In this document: piece by piece, positions 6,108-14,200 of the stretch
Layout: each line of letters opens with the position of its first letter
Numbering within the stretch: the stretch's first letter is position 1
Origin: Candidatus Pacearchaeota archaeon
Lineage (GTDB): Archaea > Nanobdellota > Nanobdellia > Pacearchaeales > GW2011-AR1
Length of the DNA: 14,610 nt
Assembly: GCA_017609695.1 (NCBI GenBank)
Contig: JAFCDM010000008.1
Span: forward strand, 1 to 14,610
Reading direction: 5' to 3'
Position numbers and translations under genes: made by a program
The notes under the pieces: generated by a model
What the model saw: the letters and a program-made list of their open reading frames with translations, nothing else
Told to the model about the DNA's origin: nothing
The model's database searches: none

Positions 6108-6521
6108 ATGAATGATAAGGAACCTCTTACAGGATTAGAAACAGAATTTAATGAAACTTCTACAGCAGTTTTAGAAACATTAATCAAGAAAAAACCTAAG
6201 GCAAATAAAACATATGGAGAATGTCCCTTATTATATCCTGTTTGTTCATCAAAACCAGGAATAAGAGATGCTAATTGTGTTGGAGATCATAGAAAATTTT
6301 CTGGATGTCATTTTTTTATTGAACTAGGAATTAGTTCTCCACCAAAAGGAATAGATTGTGATTCAAATGTTTCACAAAAAATAGAAGAAAGAAATAAAAG
6401 ACATTTAGATTTACAAACAAGATATGATACTGCAAAACAAGAATTACGAGAGAAACAAAAACAACTTGAAGGATGTATGGGAGATTTAAAAGAATTTAGA
6501 CAAGAATATTTTATTCACTAA
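6108..6521 (+). CDS. hypothetical Cys-rich protein with C-terminal coiled coil, 137 aa
   Basis: I do not recognise a family. The N-terminal 35 residues are polar. Residues 38-70 hold four cysteines and a histidine pair in the order ECPLLYPVC, DANCVGDH and FSGCHFF. The spacing is C-x6-C-x10-C-x9-C, so a metal site (zinc or an iron-sulfur cluster) is possible. Two more cysteines occur later (GIDCDS and EGCMGD). From about residue 90 the protein is a charged helix with heptad character (QKIEERNKRHLDLQTRYDTA and onward), typical of a coiled coil. There is no membrane segment. The stop lies 11 bp inside the end of convergent gyrA. The start is supported by a TATA box 25 bp upstream. No neighbour suggests a role. 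Confidence 0.65.
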   Translation: MNDKEPLTGLETEFNETSTAVLETLIKKKPKANKTYGECPLLYPVCSSKPGIRDANCVGDHRKFSGCHFFIELGISSPPKGIDCDSNVSQKIEERNKRHLDLQTRYDTAKQELREKQKQLEGCMGDLKEFRQEYFIH

Positions 6522-9500
6522 CAATCTCTTCATCTCTAATTAATTTAGCAATATCTACAACCCTATCTCCTATTTTAAGTTTAATTATTCTAACTCCAGA
6601 AGTAGCTCTTCCCATAACCCTAATATCCTTAACACTTGTTCTAATTACAATTCCTTTTTTTGTTGAAACAATAAATTTATCCATATCCCTTACCTCTGTT
6701 GTGCTCACAACATTTCCAGTTTTATCATTTATCTTAAGATTGATTACACCCTTACAAGCCCTTCCTGTTAATCTATAATCCTGAATTTTACTTCTTTTTC
6801 CATAACCTTTTTCAGTAATTGTTAAAATTGAATCATTTAAATCCTTAACAATCTCTAAACTAACAACACTATCTTCAGCACCTAGTTTAATTCCAGTTAC
6901 ACCATAAGAAGCTCTACCCATACTCCTAACATCCCCAGCATTAAATCTTATGGCCTGCCCTTTTTTACTCATTAACATAACTTCTTGTTTCTCTATAATT
7001 CTTTTAACATTAACAACAGAATCTGAATTATCCAAAGGTAAATTGATTATTCTAACTCCTGCACTCCTTGGTTTAGAAAATAATTCTAATCTAATCTTTT
7101 TAACATGTCCTTTTTTCGTAGCCATAAATAAATAATCTTTAAATTCCTTTACAGCCATAACATTAGTAATTACATCATCCTTTATATTTAATAAATTAAC
7201 AATTGCTTGTCCTTTTCCATATCTTTGAGCTTCAGGGACATTATATGCCTTCAACCAAAAAACCCTTCCGCGAGCACTAAATAATAAAAGATTATCATGT
7301 GTAGAACAGCTAATTATTTGTTTAACAAAATCATCTGTGCTTAATTCTGCACCAATAACTCCCTTTCCCCCTCTTTTTTGTTCATGATAAACTCTTGGTA
7401 ACATTCTTTTAATATACCCTTTATCAGTAATTGTAACAATAACATCTTTCTTAGCAACTAAATCTTTTTCATTTATTTCCTTGATACTTTTAATTATCTG
7501 GCTTCTTCTTAAATCTCCATAATTTTTCTTTATATCATTTAATTCTTTTTTAATTATCTTTAAAATTTCTTTTTCGTCATTTAAAATTCTTTTTAAATCT
7601 TTAATTTTTAAAAGTAAATCTTTTTCTTCTTTTTCTAATTTCTCATGTTCTAGAGAAGTTAATTGTTTAAGAGTAATTTCTAAAATTGCTTCTGCTTGTT
7701 TTTTACTAAGTTTAAATTTAACCTGCAAAGAATTACTTGCGTCAAGGCTTGTTTTACTTTTTCTAATTGTTTGAATAACTGCTTCTAAATTTTTTAAAGC
7801 TATTAATAAACCCTTAACAATGTGTTCTCTTGCTTCTGCTTTTCTTAAATCAAACTCTGTTCTTTTTCTTACTATTTTTCTTCTATATCTAATATAAACT
7901 TCAATAATCTGTTTTAAATTAAGTTGCTTTGGTATTCCAGAAACTAATGCAACTAAAACAGCATCAAATCTTGATTGTAATTTAGTAGATTTATATAATC
8001 TATTAATAGTAAATTTAGAATCACTTCCCTTCTTAAGTTCAATAACAACCCTAACCTTTCCTTTTGAAGATTCATCTCTAACATCCTTAACATCAGATAA
8101 TTTCTTATCTCTTGCCAATTCTGCAATTTGTTTAACTAAATCTGATTTATTAACCTGATAAGGAATTTCTGTTATTACAATTAAATCTCTATTTTTTGTT
8201 GCTTCCTGAGTTACCTTTCCCCTCACAACAAAACTTGCTTTTCCATTTTTGTATAAATCTTCAAAGTTTTCAGCAACAATTTGTCCGCCTGTTGGAAAAT
8301 CAGGCCCTTGGATAATATTCATTAATTCGTCAATAGTAATCTGAGGTTTATCAATTGTTTTTATTATTGCATCACAAACCTCTATTAAATTATGAGGGGG
8401 GATATTAGTAGTCATACCAACTGCAATTCCACTAGAGCCATTAATTAATAAATTAGGAAGTTTTCCTGGAAGAACAACCGGCTCTTTTAATTCATTAGTA
8501 AAATTAGGGACAAATTTAACCGTGTCCTTTTCAAGATCTTGTAACAACTCTGTTGCAATTTTATTTAATTTTGCCTCAGTATATCTTGATGCAGCAGCAT
8601 TATCCCCATCCATTGAATTATGAACAAATATTCCTGATGCTAAAGCAAAATTATGTATTTTATCTATAGTTAAATCATAAACATCTTCAAATTCTTTAAT
8701 AAATTCTATAGAAACAACTTTATGATTCCCATTTAATTCACAAAATAATAAATTAATATTCTCTCCATAATATTTAGAAATTCCTTGATTCCAAGTAGTA
8801 AAACTTTTCCTACCAAAAACTTCTTTTCGAATTTTTTCATAATTTTCTTTATTTAACATAATCTTATTTCTTTTAAGATATTCACATATATTCAAAAATT
8901 TCTTCTTTCCTGTTAAGTTAGTCTTTCTTTTTTTATTTGAAGCTACAATTTTATCATGAAATAATTGCTTATATTTAGGAATCTTCCATAATCTTTTAAA
9001 TGTAATTGAAGCTGTTTTTCTTATCTCTTCTATTTTTTCAGGATGTTCTTTTAAATATTTCTTATTTACTTCACTTAAAGTTATTTTCATTTTATCTTGA
9101 TATTTTTTCTTTTTCCAATTTTTTAAATTTCTTTCCCTCATTCTTTTAGAATAAGCTTCCCTATTTTTTTCATCAGCCCAAAATTTCTTTCTTCCTTCAG
9201 CTAATTTGTTTCTATAATCACTATCCATCTTATGTTTTTCAGAAGTAAAATTATAATGAATTTTCCAATGCTCTTTCCAATGCATTCTTCTAATATTGTC
9301 TGGATTATTATTTAATTTATTAAAATCCAAATGATGCCTTATCCTTCCAAAAGACTTTTGATAAATATTGTTTAAAATATTCCAAGTATCAGCTAAAATA
9401 TGAACAAAATCCCAAGAATTTGTCTTTGGTTGAAAAATCATATTATATCCCACTGCCTTAACACTATCCTCTTTTGTTGAAAGTCTAAAATAACAAGGCA

Positions 9501-10218
9501 TTAATGAATCTCCAGATTGTAGATTTTGAGCTTCTTTATATTTTCCATTTTTCAACATAAATTTATGATTTAAAGTACATTTAATCTCTTCTCCATTATC
9601 TAAAATAACTTTCATTATTTCTGCACCAACTATCGTCCTTCTTGGATTTTTAATCTCTGCTATCTGAATCTTCCCATCATCCCCTGCACTAAATGTAAAA
9701 TTTCTTTTTCCTTCTTTATTCTCTTTTATTAAATCAATAAAAGATAAATCTCTCCCATCAGTAAGTTTAACCTTAGTATCTGCAGTAAAACAACCAAAAT
9801 TCCCTTGTCCCTTAATTAAAGGATATCTTAATGAGAAACTCTGAGCCATTCTCACCAAAGAATCATAAATCGCCATATCCCCATGAGGATGATATTTACC
9901 CATAGTATCTCCAACAATCCTTGCTGATTTTTTAGTCATTCCTTTTTCTAATCCCATTTGCTTCATAGCAAATAAAATTCTTCTATGAACTGGTTTTAAT
10001 CCATCTTCTGCAGAAGGCAAAGCTCTTGAAACAATAACACTCATAGCATAATCAATATAAGCTCTTTTCATTTCATTACTTATCTCGCTATTCAAAATTC
10101 TATTTTCATCTAAATCCCGAAGATTAAGCTCTTTTTTCTCTAAAGTTTCAACTGCATAATCATTATTGCTATTATTTTCCTTATTCTCTTTCAATTCTGG
10201 TTTTTTGTTTGGGGTCAT
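6511..10218 (-). CDS. gyrA: DNA gyrase subunit A with in-frame intein
   Basis: This is the DNA cleavage and religation subunit of DNA gyrase (GyrA2GyrB2), which introduces negative supercoils using ATP. Precursor length is 1235 aa; removing the intein (residues 143-534) leaves 843 aa, normal for GyrA. Seen: the N-terminal breakage domain (AYIDYAMSVIVSRALP, GLKPVHRRIL, KSARIVGDTMGKYHPHGD); the catalytic tyrosine in AASRYTEAK, Tyr546 of the precursor and Tyr154 after splicing; the coiled-coil and gate region; and the GyrA box QKRGGKG at 947-953, starting the C-terminal beta-pinwheel and favouring gyrase over topoisomerase IV. GyrA is of bacterial ancestry in archaea. The residues before IDYAMS form a charged extension (MTPNKKPELKENK). 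The ATG lies 1 nt after a possible 35-aa ORF with no Shine-Dalgarno, so translation may be coupled or start from a local TATA box (10232-10239 or 10251-10260). Confidence 0.96.
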   Translation of the reverse strand: MTPNKKPELKENKENNSNNDYAVETLEKKELNLRDLDENRILNSEISNEMKRAYIDYAMSVIVSRALPSAEDGLKPVHRRILFAMKQMGLEKGMTKKSARIVGDTMGKYHPHGDMAIYDSLVRMAQSFSLRYPLIKGQGNFGCFTADTKVKLTDGRDLSFIDLIKENKEGKRNFTFSAGDDGKIQIAEIKNPRRTIVGAEIMKVILDNGEEIKCTLNHKFMLKNGKYKEAQNLQSGDSLMPCYFRLSTKEDSVKAVGYNMIFQPKTNSWDFVHILADTWNILNNIYQKSFGRIRHHLDFNKLNNNPDNIRRMHWKEHWKIHYNFTSEKHKMDSDYRNKLAEGRKKFWADEKNREAYSKRMRERNLKNWKKKKYQDKMKITLSEVNKKYLKEHPEKIEEIRKTASITFKRLWKIPKYKQLFHDKIVASNKKRKTNLTGKKKFLNICEYLKRNKIMLNKENYEKIRKEVFGRKSFTTWNQGISKYYGENINLLFCELNGNHKVVSIEFIKEFEDVYDLTIDKIHNFALASGIFVHNSMDGDNAAASRYTEAKLNKIATELLQDLEKDTVKFVPNFTNELKEPVVLPGKLPNLLINGSSGIAVGMTTNIPPHNLIEVCDAIIKTIDKPQITIDELMNIIQGPDFPTGGQIVAENFEDLYKNGKASFVVRGKVTQEATKNRDLIVITEIPYQVNKSDLVKQIAELARDKKLSDVKDVRDESSKGKVRVVIELKKGSDSKFTINRLYKSTKLQSRFDAVLVALVSGIPKQLNLKQIIEVYIRYRRKIVRKRTEFDLRKAEAREHIVKGLLIALKNLEAVIQTIRKSKTSLDASNSLQVKFKLSKKQAEAILEITLKQLTSLEHEKLEKEEKDLLLKIKDLKRILNDEKEILKIIKKELNDIKKNYGDLRRSQIIKSIKEINEKDLVAKKDVIVTITDKGYIKRMLPRVYHEQKRGGKGVIGAELSTDDFVKQIISCSTHDNLLLFSARGRVFWLKAYNVPEAQRYGKGQAIVNLLNIKDDVITNVMAVKEFKDYLFMATKKGHVKKIRLELFSKPRSAGVRIINLPLDNSDSVVNVKRIIEKQEVMLMSKKGQAIRFNAGDVRSMGRASYGVTGIKLGAEDSVVSLEIVKDLNDSILTITEKGYGKRSKIQDYRLTGRACKGVINLKINDKTGNVVSTTEVRDMDKFIVSTKKGIVIRTSVKDIRVMGRATSGVRIIKLKIGDRVVDIAKLIRDEEIVSE
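8617..9792 (-). mobile_element. GyrA intein, 392 aa, with HNH homing endonuclease
   Basis: The protein insertion has all splicing blocks. It starts with Cys143 (CFTADTKV), carries TLNH at 215-218 (block B TxxH), DVYDLTI and HNFALASG (block F), and ends FVHN at 531-534, with Ser535 as the +1 residue. The flanking exteins GNFG and SMDGDNAAASRY join to the normal GyrA sequence. The centre holds an HNH endonuclease signature HHLDFNKLNNNPDNI (295-309), followed by histidines 317 and 321, so the enzyme looks intact. Next comes a basic helical region (about 330-435) with units about 21 residues apart, probably DNA binding. The splicing domain is about half identical, by eye, to the GyrB intein in the same operon. 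The insertion is 12 residues before the site of mycobacterial GyrA inteins, which follow the catalytic Tyr. Confidence 0.95.
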
Positions 10219-10219
10219 T

Positions 10220-10327
10220 TTAAAGCGAAAAATTTAAATAATCTAATGTAATAATATAATTGAGGAACAGACCCTGACGAATCCTGTCCTTGAGACAGTT
10301 AGTAGGTTTGACGGGTCTACTACTCAT
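10220..10327 (-). CDS. possible 35-aa small protein between the 160-aa gene and gyrA
   Basis: This short reading frame starts at an ATG that overlaps the stop of the upstream gene (ATGA) and ends TAA one base before the gyrA ATG, so it fills the gap exactly. GGAGG lies 5 nt before its ATG, the strongest Shine-Dalgarno site in the window. The peptide begins MSSRPVKPTNCLKDRIRQGL and ends in a hydrophobic, aromatic stretch (FLNYIITLDYLNFSL). The first 22 codons are GC-rich (CCC, GTC, CTC, GAC), unlike every other gene here, while the rest is AT-rich. That break argues that the sequence is constrained as RNA or of foreign origin. The peptide matches no family I know. It may be a real leader peptide coupling translation to gyrA, or a chance frame over a structured RNA. 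Confidence 0.35.
   Translation of the reverse strand: MSSRPVKPTNCLKDRIRQGLFLNYIITLDYLNFSL
10261..10326. other. GC-rich structured element, candidate regulatory RNA before gyrA
   Basis: G+C is 30 of 60 bases at 10261-10320, against a strongly AT-rich background. Helices possible, in plus coordinates: TGAG 10261-10264 with CTCA 10323-10326; AGACCC 10269-10274 with GGGTCT 10313-10318; CTGTC 10284-10288 with GACAG 10294-10298 around a 5-nt loop; and TAGTAG 10300-10305 with CTACTA 10317-10322. The last helix competes with parts of the first two. If only ACCC 10271-10274 pairs with GGGT 10313-10316, it forms a pseudoknot with the TAGTAG helix. In the operon (minus) sense the element starts at the ATG of the 35-aa frame. 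Its TCAAACCT could also pair, with one bulge, with the upstream Shine-Dalgarno AGGTTGA. It matches no RNA family I recognise. The strand of action is uncertain; minus is favoured by the operon. Confidence 0.5.
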
Positions 10328-10806
10328 TTCAACCTCCTTTTAACATTTAATAAGTTATCAATAATTAAACTTAATTTATATTCAATAGAATATTTTTTCA
10401 ATTTATTTTCTTTTATTATCCTTACATTATCTTTATGCTCAATCATATTAAAAAGCCTAATAAAAGCATCATATTGATTATTATCTATAGAAAGAAATAT
10501 AATACAATTATCATATTTTTTAACAAATTCAAAAACTTCACTAAATAAATAAACATTATTTCTTAAGGGTTTAATTTCAAATCTTAATAAATCTTCTTCA
10601 ATCTTATCTTTCTCAAATCTCCTCCTTATTGCAGAAAGATACTCTCTTTTATGTCTAAGTCCTTTATAATGATGTAGTTTAGTAATTTTTGGGAGAATAT
10701 CTTTAATCTTTTCATTTTCAATAATTATATATCCAATTAAATCTTTAGAATAATCTATAAAAATATAATAATCAAATTCATTTTTTGGTTTTTTTTGTGG
10801 TGTCAT
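10324..10806 (-). CDS. hypothetical protein, 160 aa, in the gyrase operon
   Basis: The family is not recognised. It is a soluble, basic protein with a beta-rich start (FDYYIFIDYSKDLIGYIIIE), a charged helix (YLSAIRRRFEKDKIEEDLL), a second hydrophobic strand (NCIIFLSIDNNQYDAFIRLF) and a basic C-terminus. The pattern of strand-Asp, a turn, strand, helix and then another strand-Asp faintly recalls RNase H-like folds, but no catalytic set is clear and I do not claim it. The N-terminus MTPQKKPKNE resembles that of GyrA (MTPNKKPELK), an odd match between neighbours that may reflect a duplicated 5' end. The start lies 9 bp after the DUF1284 stop without a visible Shine-Dalgarno. The last codons contain the strong Shine-Dalgarno for the following 35-aa frame. 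Its place between gyrB and gyrA suggests co-expression with gyrase. Confidence 0.7.
   Translation of the reverse strand: MTPQKKPKNEFDYYIFIDYSKDLIGYIIIENEKIKDILPKITKLHHYKGLRHKREYLSAIRRRFEKDKIEEDLLRFEIKPLRNNVYLFSEVFEFVKKYDNCIIFLSIDNNQYDAFIRLFNMIEHKDNVRIIKENKLKKYSIEYKLSLIIDNLLNVKRRLK
10331..10340 (-). promoter_or_regulatory. strong Shine-Dalgarno sequence inside the end of the 160-aa gene
   Basis: AAAGGAGGTT on the minus strand leaves exactly 5 nt before the ATG of the 35-aa frame. It is the best anti-16S match in the window, where most starts have none. It could also be occluded by the downstream TCAAACCT. Confidence 0.6.
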
Positions 10807-10815
10807 TTTACTATT

Positions 10816-11241
10816 TTAGTTTTTATTCAAATCTCTTTGAAAAGATTTGTTCACTCCTACTTTCATACAATTATCTAAATAAATACATCCTTTACAAACT
10901 GTGCTTAGTGTTTTAGGATTAACTCTTTCCATAGATAAATTAAAAACATCTTTTGCTCTATGTATTGAGTTAAGTTTTAATTTTAAATATTTAATAATTT
11001 TTTTATCTTGAGCAACTACCCACTCACCAATCTCAGGAGATTGAACACATTTTTTATTATGTGCATAAGGACATGCAAAACATAAATCATCAAGTTGCCC
11101 CACAACTACTTTAATCTTAATACTAGGATTTTCCCTAATTCTATTACAAATTTTCTTCATATTATCTGCAAATTCTTTATCATATCCTCCACTATAAAAT
11201 CTAGGAATGCAAAGTAGATGGTGTGCTCTTATTCTCATCAT
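10816..11241 (-). CDS. DUF1284 family protein, Cys-rich
   Basis: The start MRIRAHHLLCIPRFYSGGYDKEFADN fits the (R)xHHLLC opening of the DUF1284 family, small proteins of archaea and bacteria with unknown function and a likely metal site. Cysteines stand in two groups: C54-x2-C57-x7-C65 (LCFACPYAHNKKC) and C116-x2-C119-x5-C125 (CKGCIYLDNC), with C11 in the first motif. An iron-sulfur cluster or zinc is plausible. Two start codons are possible. ATG at 11241 overlaps the gyrB stop as ATGA. ATG at 11238 overlaps it by one base and is better spaced (7 nt) from the Shine-Dalgarno GAGGTGG at 11246-11252. Either way translation is probably coupled to gyrB. Placement in a gyrase operon is the only functional hint. 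Confidence 0.85.
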   Translation of the reverse strand: MMRIRAHHLLCIPRFYSGGYDKEFADNMKKICNRIRENPSIKIKVVVGQLDDLCFACPYAHNKKCVQSPEIGEWVVAQDKKIIKYLKLKLNSIHRAKDVFNLSMERVNPKTLSTVCKGCIYLDNCMKVGVNKSFQRDLNKN

Positions 11242-14200
11242 ATATCCACCTCTGCGATGTTTGCATTTGTTTCAATGAATTTTCTTCTTGGTCCAACTAA
11301 ATCTCCCATTAACATTGAAAAAGTCTCATCTGCTAAAACAGCATCTTCAATTGCAACTCTCTTTAATATCCTTGTTTTCGGATTCATAGTTGTATCCCAT
11401 AATTGTGAAGGATTCATTTCTCCTAAACCTTTAAATCTTTGAACATCTGCCTTCCCACCAAGTTTAGCCAAAACTTTTTTTAATTCTACATCTGAATAAA
11501 CATAAATGTCTTTTCCCTTTCTAATCCGATATAACGGAGAAACAGCAACATAGATATTCCCATTTTCAATTAATTCAGGAACATATCTAAAAAAGAAAGT
11601 TAATAACAAAGTCATGATATGCTGTCCATCAACATCTGCATCTGTCATAATTATAACTTTACTATATCTTAATTTTTCTAAATTAAAATTTTCTTTAATC
11701 CCAGTTCCAAGTGCAGTAATTAAATTAATAATTTCTTCTGAAGAAAGGGTTTTTGTTGGAGCTGCTTTTTCAACATTAAGAATCTTACCTTTAAGAGGTA
11801 AAATCGCTTGAAATTCTTTGTTACGAGCCATTTTTGAACTATTATGAACAAAAACTCCAGATGCGAGGGCAAAATTATGAGTGTTTTGAACTTCTAAATC
11901 ATAAACATCTATTTTTTCACTCAGCCTAATTATCCTCTTTATTTTATGGTTATAATTTTTAACTGCTTCTAACATCAACTCTGAATCATTATTAAAAAAT
12001 CTATCACAAAAAGTGTTAATACTCAAAATACTTTTATCATTATTTTCTATTCTAATATCCCTAAAACTATCTAAACTACCAAATCTTTCAAAAACTTGCT
12101 TCATTAATTTAATTGTTTTTTCATAATATGTTTTATTATAACTTTTCTTTCTTTTCTCCCTAAATTCAGGAGTCCATTGCTCACTAGTCTTTTGCCTTCT
12201 CCAAATTATTAAAGCTTCATCTTTCCATTGCTCCTTAGCTAAACCTGAAAGATATTCTTTTGCATCAGGATTCTCAAGAAAAAATCTCTTAATTTTTTCA
12301 GAAGCCTTTTTTCTATTTTTAGAGTCTGCCCAATATTTTTTTTGTGCCTCTAACAATCTCTTATTATTAGCATTTCTATACTCTTCATTAGAATTATAAA
12401 ACTTCATATAATTTTTCATTAAATTCTTTTTATATCCCGGATTTTGCATTAATCTTTTAGAAATTTTAGAGAACATTTGTTTTACTTCTGGTTGATTTCT
12501 CCACTTTCTAATTTTTTCTCTATACTCTTTAGTTTTATGGGCTTGTCTTGCTTTTTCCTTAACATCTTCTCTATGCAAAACTTTTTCTAAATGTTGGGTA
12601 TGAAAAATCATATGCCCTTCCTTAGTCATTCTAATAATATTTTCAGGATTATTATTTAACTTATTAAAATCAATATGATGTTTATGACTTCCTTGTTTTT
12701 CTTCATAAATTTCATTTTCAAGATTATATTTATCAGCTAACAAATGTGTAAAAATCCACATTTTCTTTTTATTATCCCAAACCATTTCATATCCTTTTAT
12801 AGTAATCCTCCCCCCCATCTTAGAAATCTTTCTATTTAAAGGCATTAAAGAATCTTGGTTTGTTAAATCTTGTGCCTCTTTATAAGTTCCATCCCTTAAC
12901 ATAAACTTATGATTAGAAGTACAAATAATTTCCTGATTATTATCTAAAATAATCTTAATAACTTCAACATTTCTTTTGGTTATTCTAGGACTTTCGATTT
13001 TAGCAATACCAACACTCCCATCTCTTTTTATAGTATAACAAAAATTCTTCTTTCCAATTTTATCTTCTTTAACCAAACTTTCAAAAGATAAATTTCTTCC
13101 ATCAACCAAGGCAACTTGCGTATCTCCTGAAAAACAACCTGCTGCACTATCTCCTTCAACAAGATATAATTCTGTTTTTTCGAACTTTTTAGAAGAACAA
13201 TCTGCTAGTTTTCCAGGTAAACCAGAAAATCCTGCTATACTTTTTCTCCTAACTAAATCTCTTGCTTTTTTAGCAGCATCTCTTGCCTTATGGGCAGCAG
13301 ATGCTTTTTGAGCAATTTTATTAGCAATAGGCGGATTTTGTTCTAAAAATTCAACAAGAGCAAGATTAACAACAGAATCAACATAACCTTTCACTTCTGA
13401 ATTCCCTAATTTAGTTTTTGTCTGCCCTTCAAATTGAGGCTCTCTAATCTTAATATTGACAATAGCAGTTAATCCTTCTCTAACATCATCTCCAGATAAA
13501 CTTCCATTCTTAATTATATTTTTCTTTTTTACATAATCATTTATTGCACGAGTAAGTGCAGTTTTAAAACCAGCAATATGTGTCCCGCCTTCAGTAGTAT
13601 TAATAGTATTAACAAACCCAAAAATACTTTCATTATAACTTTCAGTATACTGCATAGAAACCTCTACTTCACAATGGTCCATACTTCTCTTAAAATAAAT
13701 TGGTTTATGAATCACACTTTTAGATTTATTAATGTGTTTAACAAATTCTACTAATCCCCCCTCATAATGAAAGATTTCCTTTTTTCCGTTTCTTTCATCT
13801 TTTAAAATTATTTTAGCATTAGGATTTAAAAAAGCAATTTCTTGAATTCTTTTTCTTAAAACATTAAAATCAAAATCTATTACTGAAAAAATACTATCGT
13901 CAGGATAAAAAATTATTTCTGTTCCAGATTCTTGTTTACCACATTTTCCAACTACTTTTATAGAATGTTTAGGATTACCAATAGAATACTCTTGTCTATA
14001 AATCTTGCCATCTCTTTTTACTGTAGCAATTAATTTTTTAGATAAAGCATTAACACAACTTACACCAACACCATGCAAACCCCCAGAAATTTGATAAGCT
14101 TGTTTTTCAAATTTACCCCCTGCATGTAATTTTGTTAAAACAATTTCCATTGCAGATTTATTATATCTTGGATGTTTATCTACAGGAATTCCTCTACCAT

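Noticed and set aside
6511..10218. Topoisomerase IV (ParC) in place of GyrA
   Set aside because: The GyrA box QKRGGKG and linkage to gyrB favour gyrase.
10285..10300. Piece of 23S rRNA, because TGAGACAGTT also occurs there
   Set aside because: Only about 10 bases match; the surrounding sequence does not follow 23S rRNA.
10261..10326. Hammerhead ribozyme, because CTGACGA fits CUGANGA
   Set aside because: No GAAA follows after a stem II, and no cleavage-site strand pairs correctly on either strand.
10261..10326. Box C/D or H/ACA guide RNA, or tRNA remnant
   Set aside because: No RUGAUGA/CUGA pair, no ACA at the right place, and no T-arm or acceptor stem.
11614..11811. 65-aa plus-strand frame within gyrB
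   Set aside because: It is a shadow of the TOPRIM region of gyrB.
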